Of a stretch of DNA of 29,043 nucleotides, positions 13,930 through 21,570 are shown one piece after another; within the stretch, counting starts at the first letter, position 1; each line of letters opens with the position of its first letter. The notes below the pieces were generated by a model. That model did no database searches and was not told the origin of the DNA. It saw only the letters and a list, made by a program, of their open reading frames with translations. The DNA comes from JANLQX01 sp031381685 (GTDB lineage Bacteria > Actinomycetota > Acidimicrobiia > Acidimicrobiales > JANYDT01): the NCBI GenBank assembly GCA_031381685.1, contig JANMYF010000221.1, forward strand, positions 1 to 29,043. Reading direction: 5' to 3'. The translations under genes and the position numbers were made by a program.

Positions 13930-15777
13930 TCAGGTCACGTCGACTTCGACGCGGCGGTCCTGCACCCCCACGACGGCAACCGTGACGGCACCCGCACGGA
14001 TCGCGAGACCAGGGAGCGCCCGCCTCCATCGAAGGCCCGGCGGCGCCCCGACCCCGGCGGCGCTGACCGCCAGGCCGACGTCCACGCGGTGCCGGATGGC
14101 CCGAAGAACGGCAACCTGCGGCTTCCCCCCGGACACGACAACGACCAGATCGACTGCGCCTACCCGAGCCGCTCGGAGGCGTTCGAGCAGTGCCACGGCC
14201 GACACGCCGTGCGAGATCACCAGCACGTCGACGCGCCGCCACAGGCCGTCGGGCGCGAGGCCGAAGGCGACGGCACCACGACCGAACGGCCGAGGCGTCC
14301 GAGCCAACTCGGTCTCCGTCGCCGTGAGCGTCGATCGGAGCATCGGCATGGCCAAGATCAGGACAGCGAACGCGATCGTCAACGGTCGCCGAGCACCTCG
14401 GGCCCGCTTCACGAAGGGTCGTCCGACCAGCCCGATGACTCCGACGATGACGAGATCGGGGAGCGTCAACGAACCCAATGGCAGCGATGCCGACCCGCGT
14501 GCCAGCGCCGCCACCAGACTCAGAAGGAACCGCGTGGGGATATGGACGACCGAACTCACCGACCGACCGAGCAGTCCGGCAGGAAGACCGGCGAGCACGC
14601 CCCACCCCATGATCGGCGCCGCAATCACCACCGCGACCACGTTGGCAAGCACACTTATGACCGGCACCCCGTCGAAGATCAGCAGGGCGATCGGTGCCGT
14701 GCCGACCTGGGCAGCGATGGTCACCGCCAACGGACCGGCCAAGCGCCCCAACGAATCCAGGCGCTGCGTCAGCCATGGTCCGATCAGCGCGATGCCGCCC
14801 ACCGCGCCGACGGAGAGTCCGAAGCCGACCGATCGGACGAGGAGCGGATCGACGACGAGCAGCGCTATCACCGACAGGGTGAGTACGCGCAACAGTGGCT
14901 GCGGCCGGCCGATCGCCCGCGTCACGACGATCACGGACGCCATGACTGCGGCACGCAGCACGGACGGTTCGAAGCGGACCACGAAGACGAAGCCCACGAT
15001 CACGAAGAGACGGAGGGACGCCGGGACCCAGAGGCTTCGACGGCCGACCGCGGAGGTCAGCGGGGCCACACCGGCCAGGAGAAACGCCAGGTTCTGGCCG
15101 GAGACGACGACCAGATGTGACAGCCCGGATGCCCGGAAGTCGTCGGTCAGCTCGGGCCGGGCGGAGCTCACGTCACCGAGGACGAAACCGGCGAAGAGCG
15201 TCCGCTGCGTAGCGGTGAAACCGTCGGCGCTGCGTAACAGGGCCGACCGAATGGCGTTCGCCTGTCGATAGGGAACGCCACCACGTTGCCGAGTGTGGAT
15301 GCGGCGGAGCCGGAAGCGGCCGGCCAGGTGCCGGGCATCCTGGTGCGCCCGGCGGGCCGGGAAGGCCACGGTCGAACCCGACACCACCAGCTCGTCGCCG
15401 ACTCGCAGGGAGGCTCCGCCCATCGATGCCGGCACGACGGTAGTCCAGCGGTGTCCGTCGAGGGACACGTCGACACGGCTACCGCCGAGCGACGGTTCGG
15501 CGTCAGTGCGCACCACGGCCCGGACCGCGTCGTAGGAGCGGGGCAGCGCGTCGAGACCGTCTTTGGCCCGCGTGGCCCACCCCGCCAGCGCCGCCAACAT
15601 GACCGAGGCGCATGCGCCGAGCGCCGCCAACCGGCGAGCGAGACGCGTGCGGTGGCCGGGTGACGACAGCTGCAAGCAGACCGCGGTGACAACGACCGTG
15701 CCGCCACTGAGAACGAGTGACGTCGTCGGCGACCAGGGCCAAACGCACCCGGCGACCACCAACAGCGAGAACGCCAC
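13930..15777 (-). CDS. comEC: ComEC/Rec2-type DNA uptake membrane channel
   Basis: This 615-residue inner-membrane protein resembles ComEC, the channel for single-stranded DNA in natural transformation. Two or more N-terminal membrane segments (residues 1-70) are followed by an OB-like extracytoplasmic stretch (85-165). The competence core holds FRASGLSHLVVVSGQNLAFL and about eight further hydrophobic helices to about residue 475. The last 140 residues should form a metallo-beta-lactamase domain, but the HxHxDH metal site is absent; DVLVISHGVSAVALLERL looks like its degenerate remnant. GTG 15777 is the first plausible start, 62 bases after comEA; the ribosome site is weak. DNA uptake by this organism is not shown by the sequence. 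Confidence 0.88.
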   Translation of the reverse strand: MAFSLLVVAGCVWPWSPTTSLVLSGGTVVVTAVCLQLSSPGHRTRLARRLAALGACASVMLAALAGWATRAKDGLDALPRSYDAVRAVVRTDAEPSLGGSRVDVSLDGHRWTTVVPASMGGASLRVGDELVVSGSTVAFPARRAHQDARHLAGRFRLRRIHTRQRGGVPYRQANAIRSALLRSADGFTATQRTLFAGFVLGDVSSARPELTDDFRASGLSHLVVVSGQNLAFLLAGVAPLTSAVGRRSLWVPASLRLFVIVGFVFVVRFEPSVLRAAVMASVIVVTRAIGRPQPLLRVLTLSVIALLVVDPLLVRSVGFGLSVGAVGGIALIGPWLTQRLDSLGRLAGPLAVTIAAQVGTAPIALLIFDGVPVISVLANVVAVVIAAPIMGWGVLAGLPAGLLGRSVSSVVHIPTRFLLSLVAALARGSASLPLGSLTLPDLVIVGVIGLVGRPFVKRARGARRPLTIAFAVLILAMPMLRSTLTATETELARTPRPFGRGAVAFGLAPDGLWRRVDVLVISHGVSAVALLERLRAARVGAVDLVVVVSGGKPQVAVLRAIRHRVDVGLAVSAAGVGAPPGLRWRRALPGLAIRAGAVTVAVVGVQDRRVEVDVT

Positions 15778-15839
15778 GATCCCGGCATCGCCATACCCCG
15801 GCGCGGGCTCGTCGACACCGACCGAACGCGCGTTGTGGT

Positions 15840-16730
15840 TCAGACCCGCACCTGGGGCCTGAGCGTCGAGAACTTCGCCTCGCCGATTCCCGGGACGTCG
15901 AGCAACTGGTTCACGGAGCGGAACCGGCCGACCCTGGTCCGCGCGTCGATGATCCGCTCGGCGATCGCCGGGCCGATTCCGGGCAGCGCGTCGAGCTGCT
16001 CGGCCGACGCGGCGTTGAGGTCGACGACGGCGGCCTTCGTTCCGGTCGCCCTCCCGGTTGACGTACCCGGCCCCGTCGTGCCGACAATCACGTCAGGGGG
16101 CGCCTGACCGCGACGCGGAACGAAGATGCGCTCACCGTCGCCGACCCGCGCCGCGAGGTTGAGCACATCGGGATCTGCATCGCCCGTGAGGCCGCCCGCC
16201 GCGGCCACGACATCGGTGACCCGGGCCGGGTCCGACAACCGGTACACGCCCGGTGCGAGCACGGCGCCCGCGGCGTGGACGACGACCGTCGGCGTCGACG
16301 CGCCAACCGGTATCGACGACGATGACGTCGGGCGAAGCGCCACCCCTTCGCCGCTGGGCGGCAAGACGGATGCTGTGGGTTGGCTTCCCGCCGAGGGCGG
16401 CGAGACCGGCGGCGCCTGACCCACCTCGAGGGGCAGAGCGGCGGCGGCCGTGAAGGGAAGCCTCAGATCATCGGTTGACGCCTTGGGCGCCGACCGGGGC
16501 ACCCGGGCAAGTGCATCCGGTCCGAGCATCACCACCGCGGCGAGAACGGCGGCAGTCGCGCTGCCGACAACGACGATCCTGCGTCGACCCGACAGCCGAC
16601 TCCGCAAGGACCCGACAGTCCGCTCGACCCCACCACGGATCTGCTCGACGGGCGTCGGCCTCGGCCGAGGTCGGGCGAGACCGCGGAACGTGGACGCCGC
16701 ACGTACCGTCATCGTTTCCGGCGTTTCCAT
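15840..16730 (-). CDS. comEA: ComEA-type DNA-binding competence protein
   Basis: This 296-residue protein has a cytoplasmic N-terminus, one membrane segment (VVVGSATAAVLAAVVMLG, about residue 55), a proline/serine-rich linker, an SLBB domain (VVVHAAGAVLAPGVYRLSD onward) and a C-terminal helix-hairpin-helix pair (VDLNAASAEQLDALPGIG and LLDVPGIGEAKF). ComEA binds double-stranded DNA outside the membrane and hands it to ComEC. ATG 16730 has a perfectly placed GGAGG 5 bases upstream, which settles the start against a longer frame reaching 16820. It is followed 62 bases later by comEC. The long linker is typical of high-GC actinobacterial versions. Confidence 0.92.
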   Translation of the reverse strand: METPETMTVRAASTFRGLARPRPRPTPVEQIRGGVERTVGSLRSRLSGRRRIVVVGSATAAVLAAVVMLGPDALARVPRSAPKASTDDLRLPFTAAAALPLEVGQAPPVSPPSAGSQPTASVLPPSGEGVALRPTSSSSIPVGASTPTVVVHAAGAVLAPGVYRLSDPARVTDVVAAAGGLTGDADPDVLNLAARVGDGERIFVPRRGQAPPDVIVGTTGPGTSTGRATGTKAAVVDLNAASAEQLDALPGIGPAIAERIIDARTRVGRFRSVNQLLDVPGIGEAKFSTLRPQVRV

Positions 16731-16953
16731 ATCGACCTCCGCGCTCACCGCAGGGTCGCCTGGATGCTGAACGCACGTAGGGCGGCCCTGCGAACTGCCA
16801 CCGGGGAAGCGACACCGCAAACGCTACGGCTGGGGTGTGACGATCACGAAGACCAACCGCGTTTCGGCGCACCGGCGCGCCGGACCATCGCCCGCGGACG
16901 ATTTCAGCTGACCGTCGAGTCGATCGGGACCGAGGAGCCGACCGGCGGACTGC
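16731..16953. other. Gap upstream of comEA
   Basis: I see no gene in this 223-base gap. It contains the comEA ribosome-binding site (GGAGG) and a possible minus-strand promoter with TTCGTG and TAGCGT separated by about 18 bases. Promoter evidence is weak. Confidence 0.35.
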
Positions 16954-17364
16954 TCAGACGGCAGCGGCGTCGACGGCCGGCAGTTGCGACTCGGACTCGC
17001 CGACGGCCATCGCCGGTTCGGACGCGCCCCGGCCGCGAGCGTGTCCATCCACACGCGCCTCGACCTCGAGGGGGATGCGGGAGTACGCCTGCCAGTGGCC
17101 GTAGCCGAGAAACCGAAAGCGCGCATATGATCTGAGGTAGCGGGCGAGAAAGCGGCCGACGCCGAGTTCGGCGAACTGCCGAACATGGACCTGCTCGTGA
17201 GCAAGCAGGTCCGCGAAGCCGCCGCCGCGGGCGGCCGATTTGCGGACGATGACCAGCGACCCGAGCGTGATTCCGACAGAACCGGGCGGCACCGGGCCGC
17301 CGACCCAGAGCCAATGCCCGTCGACCTTGCTCAGCCGCTTCGGGACTGACGTCGTCAATCCCAT
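16954..17364 (-). CDS. Small HExxH-motif protein, putative metalloprotease-like
   Basis: This 136-residue protein has one clear motif, DLLAHEQVHVRQFAELG, containing HEQVH (HExxH). A glutamate-bearing segment, IPLEVEARVDG, lies about 45 residues further on and could supply a third metal ligand. There is no signal peptide or membrane segment. The C-terminal 25 residues are low complexity and probably disordered. The pattern matches short actinobacterial DUF4157-like or gluzincin-like proteins, but I cannot name a family with certainty, and protease activity is unproven. ATG 17364 has GGGGAA about 7 bases upstream. The gene follows the thioredoxin gene by 40 bases on the same strand and precedes comEA. 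Confidence 0.65.
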   Translation of the reverse strand: MGLTTSVPKRLSKVDGHWLWVGGPVPPGSVGITLGSLVIVRKSAARGGGFADLLAHEQVHVRQFAELGVGRFLARYLRSYARFRFLGYGHWQAYSRIPLEVEARVDGHARGRGASEPAMAVGESESQLPAVDAAAV

Positions 17365-17404
17365 CGGGACGTTCCCCGTGGCGCGGACACGATCACTTCC
17401 GACG

Positions 17405-18121
17405 TCAGAACAACCGGGCGGCGAGCTTGCGGCGGTACTCGCCGACCTTCGGGTGTTCGCCGAGGGCCGCGAGCAGATCGACGTATTTCTGGCGGGCGTC
17501 GTCGTCCGCCTTGACATGATCGAGGAGACGGTCGAGCTCGGCGAGCGACTCGGCCCCCACCGCGGTCTCCGACATGCCGAGGCGGGCGCGTGCGGCGAGC
17601 TCGGCGGTCTCCGGGGTCTCGGGGATCCGAGCGAGCAGAGACAGCGGTTCGTCGAACTCTCCGCGTTCGATCAGCATCTTCGCGAGCGCAACGACGGCCC
17701 GCCCGTTACCCGGTTCGACCGCAAGCACTTCGCGGAGTCCTTCTTCGTTGCCCGCGGCGATGGCGTTGTCGATCGCGATGTCGACCGGCGATACCGCCGG
17801 AGCGAGACGGTCGACCCACATCTTGATCTGCGCCTCGGGAAGAGCGCCGATGAACGAATCGACGACCTTGCCCTCGTGGATGGCGAAGACCGCCGGAATC
17901 GACTGCACCTGGAAGGTGGAGGACACCCTCGGGTTGTCGTCGACGTTGACCTTCACCAGCACGACGGCGCCCTTGGTGGCATCGACGACCCGTTCGATCA
18001 TCGGGCCGAGCGTGCGACACGGCCCGCACCACGGCGCCCACAGGTCGATGACGACCGGAACGGTCTTCGATCGCTCGACCACCTCGGTTTGGAAGGTGGC
18101 GTCGGTGACGTCGATGTACAT
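17405..18121 (-). CDS. Thioredoxin domain protein with TPR-like C-terminus (CnoX/YbbN type)
   Basis: This 238-residue protein has an N-terminal thioredoxin fold with WCGPC at residues 31-35 and the cis-proline loop in VQSIPAVFAI, so the redox-active dithiol is intact. From about residue 115, helical repeats (AIAAGNEEGLREVLAVEP, AVVALAKMLIERGEFDEPLSLL) form a TPR-like tail as in CnoX/YbbN. Proteins of that type protect client proteins and hand them to chaperones under oxidative stress. There is no export signal, so it is cytoplasmic. ATG 18121 has GGAG about 9 bases upstream and a TAGTTT box at 18156-18161. The open frame continues to 19315 antisense to the kinase gene, which is an artefact. 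Confidence 0.9.
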   Translation of the reverse strand: MYIDVTDATFQTEVVERSKTVPVVIDLWAPWCGPCRTLGPMIERVVDATKGAVVLVKVNVDDNPRVSSTFQVQSIPAVFAIHEGKVVDSFIGALPEAQIKMWVDRLAPAVSPVDIAIDNAIAAGNEEGLREVLAVEPGNGRAVVALAKMLIERGEFDEPLSLLARIPETPETAELAARARLGMSETAVGAESLAELDRLLDHVKADDDARQKYVDLLAALGEHPKVGEYRRKLAARLF

Positions 18122-18155
18122 GCCAGGCACTCCAGGAACGAACGATGGGCCAGCA

Positions 18156-18161
18156 AAACTA
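18156..18161 (-). promoter_or_regulatory. Candidate -10 box for the thioredoxin-TPR gene
   Basis: TAGTTT on the minus strand lies 34 bases before the ATG. It would give a leader of about 28 bases that includes GGAG, a leadered start unlike several neighbours. Confidence 0.4.
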
Positions 18162-18277
18162 GTGCCTTCGGCGCGCCCCTGATCCAGCCCCCCTGCCAGC
18201 ACGTCGGCGAGCAACGCTAGGCGGAGGGGTGGTGTCGAGCACCGAACGGCCGCGGCTCGCGTACGGTGGGAGGACAC

Positions 18278-19366
18278 ATGAACCCGATTCCGTCTCTCTC
18301 GGCGTCCCTCACCGCCCCGGAACGCACCGTCTCGGCCGACCCGGTACCTCCGGGGATCAACGTCGACCACGTGACCGCCTGGTTCGCTGCCCACGTGCCC
18401 GGGGCGACCGGTCCGCTGCACTTCACCCTGATCGCCGGCGGCCGCTCCAACTACACCTACCTGGTCGACGACTCCGCCGGGCACCGCTACGTCCTTCGCC
18501 GTCCGCCACTCGGGCACCTGCTGCCGTCCGCCCACGATGTCGCCCGCGAGCACCGGATCATCTCGGCGCTCGCCGACACGTCGGTGCCCGTCGCCCCGGC
18601 CCTCGGGTTCTGCGACGACCCCGCGGTGAACGAGCGCCCGTTCTACGTCATGGCCTACGTCGACGGGCTGGTGCTGCGCAATGCCGATGATGCCCGTCTC
18701 CTCGACGACGCCGCGAAGGTTCGGGCCAGCGAGTCGGTCGCCGACGTCCTCGCCGATCTCCACACGCTCGACGTCGATGCCGTCGGACTCGGAGACCTCG
18801 GCAAGCGCGAGGGGTACCTCGAGCGTCAGCTGAAACGGTGGTACGGCCAGTTCCAGCAGTCGAGCACCTATCCGGTGCAGACGATCCACGACGTGCACGC
18901 CGAACTGCTCCGACGGATTCCGCAGCAGCAGGGCGTCTCGATCGTCCACGGCGACTACCGGCTCGACAACACCATGGTGAACCGATCCGGCGACGTCATC
19001 GCCGTTCTCGACTGGGAGCTCTGCACACTGGGCGACCCGCTCGCCGACGTGGGACTGCTGCTCGTCTACTGGCCCGAGCCCGACGATCCGAATCCGCCCC
19101 TCGGCCTCGCGGCCAGCTCGACCCCGGGCTTCCTCGGACGCCAGGCATTGCGCACGCGCTACGCGCAGCGGACCGGGCGAACCCTCCGCGATCTCGACGT
19201 CTACGTGGCCTTCGGGTACTGGAAGCTCGCCTGCATCCTCGACGGGGTCTATGCCCGGTACCGGGCCGGCGCCATGGGCGACGACGGCTATGACTGGCAG
19301 GCCCTCGAAGAGCAAGTGCCACTCCTGGCGACAAGTGCGGCGAACGCGCTGGAAGGATTGTCATGA
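18278..19366 (+). CDS. Aminoglycoside phosphotransferase (APH)/ACAD10-like kinase family protein
   Basis: This 362-residue protein has the APH kinase fold. FTLIAGGRSNYTYLVDD forms the nucleotide loop, YVLRRPP holds the likely ATP-contacting basic residue, VSIVHGDYRLDNTMVN contains the catalytic HGDYRxDN loop, and AVLDWELCTLGDPLADVG the metal-binding aspartate. Members related to the ACAD10/11 kinase domain act in odd acyl-CoA or hydroxy-acid metabolism rather than antibiotic resistance, and the sequence here looks closer to that type. ATG 18278 follows GGGAGG, with TACGGT at 18262-18267 just upstream. Its end overlaps the PAC2 gene by 4 bases (ATGA). The phosphorylated substrate is unknown; resistance should not be assumed. 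Confidence 0.87.
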   Translation: MNPIPSLSASLTAPERTVSADPVPPGINVDHVTAWFAAHVPGATGPLHFTLIAGGRSNYTYLVDDSAGHRYVLRRPPLGHLLPSAHDVAREHRIISALADTSVPVAPALGFCDDPAVNERPFYVMAYVDGLVLRNADDARLLDDAAKVRASESVADVLADLHTLDVDAVGLGDLGKREGYLERQLKRWYGQFQQSSTYPVQTIHDVHAELLRRIPQQQGVSIVHGDYRLDNTMVNRSGDVIAVLDWELCTLGDPLADVGLLLVYWPEPDDPNPPLGLAASSTPGFLGRQALRTRYAQRTGRTLRDLDVYVAFGYWKLACILDGVYARYRAGAMGDDGYDWQALEEQVPLLATSAANALEGLS

Positions 19367-20253
19367 CCGATCTCGTCATCTGGGAGAACCCCGTCCCCGA
19401 GGGGCTCAAGGATCCGGTGCTCGTCGTGGCGCTCGAAGGCTGGATCGAAGCGGGCTACGCGTCCGCCACGGCGGTGGGCACACTGAAGCAGCAGATCCGC
19501 ACGCATCGGCTTCTGCGTTTCGACACCGATGAGCTCCTCGATCAGCGCGCCCGCCGCCCAACGATGCGGCTCATCAACGGTGTGAACACCGAGCTCCGCT
19601 GGCCACGCCTGCAGATGCGCCACGGACGCGATTCCGCCGGACAGGACCTCCTCGTGCTCACAGGCCCCGAGCCCGACATGCGATGGAACGCTTTTGTACG
19701 CGCGCTTATGGAAGTGGTCGAGCGCCTCGACGTCCGGCTGTGCGTCGGCTTCGGGGCGTTTCCGGCAGCGGCCCCGCACACCAGGCCGGTCTCTATCGGC
19801 GCCACGGCGACGAGCCAGAAGCTCGCCGACGAGGTCGGCTACCTCGAAGCGACGATGGACATCCCGGGAGGTGTTCAGGCCGCCATCGAGCGGGGCTTCG
19901 CCGAAGCGGGCCGTCCCGCGGTCGGTCTGTGGGCACGCGTTCCCCACTACGCCGCAGCGATGCCGTTCCCGGCCGCCGCCTCGGCCCTTCTCGAGACGCT
20001 CGCGCGTGTGACCGGCTTGGTGATCGACACCGTCGAGCTCCGCAACGCAGGTACTGCGGCGAACGCCCAGATCGACCAGCTCGTGCAGAACAACCCCGAA
20101 CACGTCGAGATGGTTCGCCGCCTCGAGGAGCAGGTCGCGTCGGAGATGCCGATGCGACCCGGACGCTTCGGCATGGCGGGTGGCGACCTCGGTGATCTCC
20201 CCAGCGGCGACGAGCTCGCCGCCGAACTGGAGAAGTACCTGCGAGAGCAGTGA
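19363..20253 (+). CDS. PAC2 family protein
   Basis: This 296-residue protein belongs to the PAC2 (proteasome assembly chaperone 2-like) superfamily, common in actinobacteria and archaea. PVLVVALEGWIEAGYASATA opens the domain, LLVLTGPEPDMRW and VRLCVGFGAFPAAAPHTRP mark its centre, and EATMDIPGGVQAAIERGFAEAG and PHYAAAMPFPAAASALLE its second half. Its role in bacteria is unsettled; a link to the actinobacterial proteasome has been proposed from family membership. ATG 19363 overlaps the kinase stop codon, so the two are probably translated together. The last 40 residues are charged and may be disordered. Confidence 0.88.
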   Translation: MTDLVIWENPVPEGLKDPVLVVALEGWIEAGYASATAVGTLKQQIRTHRLLRFDTDELLDQRARRPTMRLINGVNTELRWPRLQMRHGRDSAGQDLLVLTGPEPDMRWNAFVRALMEVVERLDVRLCVGFGAFPAAAPHTRPVSIGATATSQKLADEVGYLEATMDIPGGVQAAIERGFAEAGRPAVGLWARVPHYAAAMPFPAAASALLETLARVTGLVIDTVELRNAGTAANAQIDQLVQNNPEHVEMVRRLEEQVASEMPMRPGRFGMAGGDLGDLPSGDELAAELEKYLREQ

Positions 20254-20288
20254 GCGCGCCGTAGTTCTCGCATCGCGCCCCGATGGGG

Positions 20289-20294
20289 TAGACC
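20289..20294 (+). promoter_or_regulatory. Weak candidate leaderless -10 box for the acryloyl-CoA reductase gene
   Basis: TAGACC lies 7 bases before ATG 20302. It departs from TAnnnT at the last base, so this is the weakest member of the leaderless set. Confidence 0.35.
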
Positions 20295-20301
20295 CGAGCC
20301 C

Positions 20302-21330
20302 ATGTTCTCCCTGCCTTCGTCGTTCCCCGCGTTCGTCGCCACCAAGACCACCGCCGCTGACGGAATCGTCACCGTCACGCGTGGCGTCGGCTCGCTCCGG
20401 GCCGAGGACCTCCCCGCCGGTGAGGTGACGGTGGAGGTGCAGTGGTCGAGCGTGAACTACAAGGACGCGCTCGCCACGCTGGTCGACGGCGGTGTGGCCC
20501 GGATCAGTCCTCTGGTGCCCGGGGTCGACGTCGGTGGAGTCGTCGTCGCCGTTGACGGTTCGGCCGATGTCGCCGTGGGCGACCTCGTGATCGCCCACGG
20601 CTACGACATCGGCGTGGCCCGCCATGGCGCCTACGCCCACTTCTGCCGCCTTCCGGCCGATCAGGTGCTCCGTCTCCCGGCCGGCCTCAGCGTGCAGGAG
20701 GCGATGGCCATCGGGACCGCCGGGTTCACCGCCGCACAATCAGTCCATGCGTTGGAGCGGGCCGGGCTGCGCACCGACCGGGGGCCGATCCTCGTGACCG
20801 GCGCCACCGGCGGCGTCGGGTCCACTGCCGTCGCCATGCTGGCCCAGCGGGGCTTCGAGGTCGCCGCGTCGACCGGCAAGGCCGATGAGCACGAGTACCT
20901 CCGGGCCCTCGGAGCGACCACCATTCTCGACCGCACCGAACTCGCGGTCGAGGCCGGTCGGCCGCTCGAGAAGGAACGCTGGGCCGGGGCCGTCGACTGC
21001 GTCGGTGGAACCACGCTTGCCACCGTGATCCGTCAGCTCCGCTACGGCGCGTCGGTCGCCGCGTCGGGTCTCACCGGCGGCGCCGGACTCTCCGGCACGG
21101 TGCTCCCCCACATCCTGCGCGGCGTCAACCTCCTCGGCATCGACTCCGTCCAGGTCGACATGATCACCCGGGCCGAGATCTGGCAGCGGTGCGCCACCGA
21201 CCTCAAACCCCACGACCTCCTCAGCTCCATCGCGGTGAGGACCGATCTTCATGGACTCGACGCCGCATTGAGTTCGATCCGCGCCGGGGGCGTCCGCGGC
21301 CGCACCCTCGTCGAGGTCGCGGCCGGGTAG
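20302..21330 (+). CDS. acuI: Acryloyl-CoA reductase / quinone oxidoreductase (AcuI/YhdH family)
   Basis: This 342-residue protein is a medium-chain dehydrogenase/reductase of the AcuI/YhdH type, which reduces acryloyl-CoA to propionyl-CoA with NADPH and removes a toxic intermediate of DMSP and 3-hydroxypropionate breakdown. QWSSVNYKDALATLVDGG, PLVPGVDVGGVVV, the NADPH-binding ILVTGATGGVGSTAVAMLAQ and GADxxG-type AGGV/GLTGGAGLSGTVLPHILRGV segments fit this family, which lacks structural zinc. The ATG is 48 bases after PAC2 with no clear ribosome site. Substrate preference within the family cannot be fixed by eye. No DMSP lyase is in view, so the DMSP link is only a possibility. Confidence 0.85.
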   Translation: MFSLPSSFPAFVATKTTAADGIVTVTRGVGSLRAEDLPAGEVTVEVQWSSVNYKDALATLVDGGVARISPLVPGVDVGGVVVAVDGSADVAVGDLVIAHGYDIGVARHGAYAHFCRLPADQVLRLPAGLSVQEAMAIGTAGFTAAQSVHALERAGLRTDRGPILVTGATGGVGSTAVAMLAQRGFEVAASTGKADEHEYLRALGATTILDRTELAVEAGRPLEKERWAGAVDCVGGTTLATVIRQLRYGASVAASGLTGGAGLSGTVLPHILRGVNLLGIDSVQVDMITRAEIWQRCATDLKPHDLLSSIAVRTDLHGLDAALSSIRAGGVRGRTLVEVAAG

Positions 21331-21570
21331 CTGAGCACACCGGATGTCGTCCCGGGTGCTGTTGGCTCGGCTTTCGTCTTCGTCGCCGCGTCAAAAGGGC
21401 TAGTTGGCGCGCAGATCGCCGCGTTTCACGCGCAGATCGGTCCAAGATGGCACTCGCGGCACCGCGAGAAACCGATCTGCGCGCCAATCGGGCCGAGGTG
21501 CGCGTCGAACCGGCGGGGCACCGCCGGACGCTGGTTGGTCCAGGATTTGGACGCTTGCTACCGTCATCGC
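21331..21570. repeat. Structured gap with long dyad and two short hairpins
   Basis: The 240-base gap has no gene. A perfect 15-base inverted repeat, TTGGCGCGCAGATCG (21404-21418) and its complement (21473-21487), encloses a third direct copy, CGCGCAGATCGG (21429-21440). It also encloses a compact hairpin CTCGCGG-CA-CCGCGAG (21453-21468). A separate hairpin CCGGCGG-GGCA-CCGCCGG follows at 21510-21527. These could be a terminator region, protein-binding repeats or a structured RNA. The last 12 bases hold a leaderless promoter for the next gene. Confidence 0.8.
21559..21564 (+). promoter_or_regulatory. Candidate leaderless -10 box for the LLM oxidoreductase gene
   Basis: TACCGT lies 6 bases before ATG 21571, with no Shine-Dalgarno sequence. 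It fits the leaderless pattern. Confidence 0.5.

Noticed and set aside
13874..14776. Long N-terminal extension of holA
   Set aside because: It overlaps comEC on the same strand in another frame, and the protein is of normal length from ATG 13873.
13891..15271. Plus-strand frames of over 400 codons antisense to comEC
   Set aside because: Composition is dominated by Arg, Thr, Asp and Pro with no domain pattern; the minus strand encodes clear membrane helices and the competence motif.
18122..19315. Extension of the thioredoxin frame antisense to the kinase gene
   Set aside because: The thioredoxin fold begins at ATG 18121 with a ribosome site; the opposite strand carries a complete kinase with catalytic motifs.
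18278..19366. Antibiotic resistance by aminoglycoside phosphorylation
   Set aside because: Only the general APH fold is visible, and the protein resembles the ACAD10-type metabolic branch; there is no resistance context.
19288..20739. Minus-strand frame of 483 codons across the PAC2 and acuI genes
   Set aside because: It spans two plus-strand genes with strong family motifs and shows no domain of its own.
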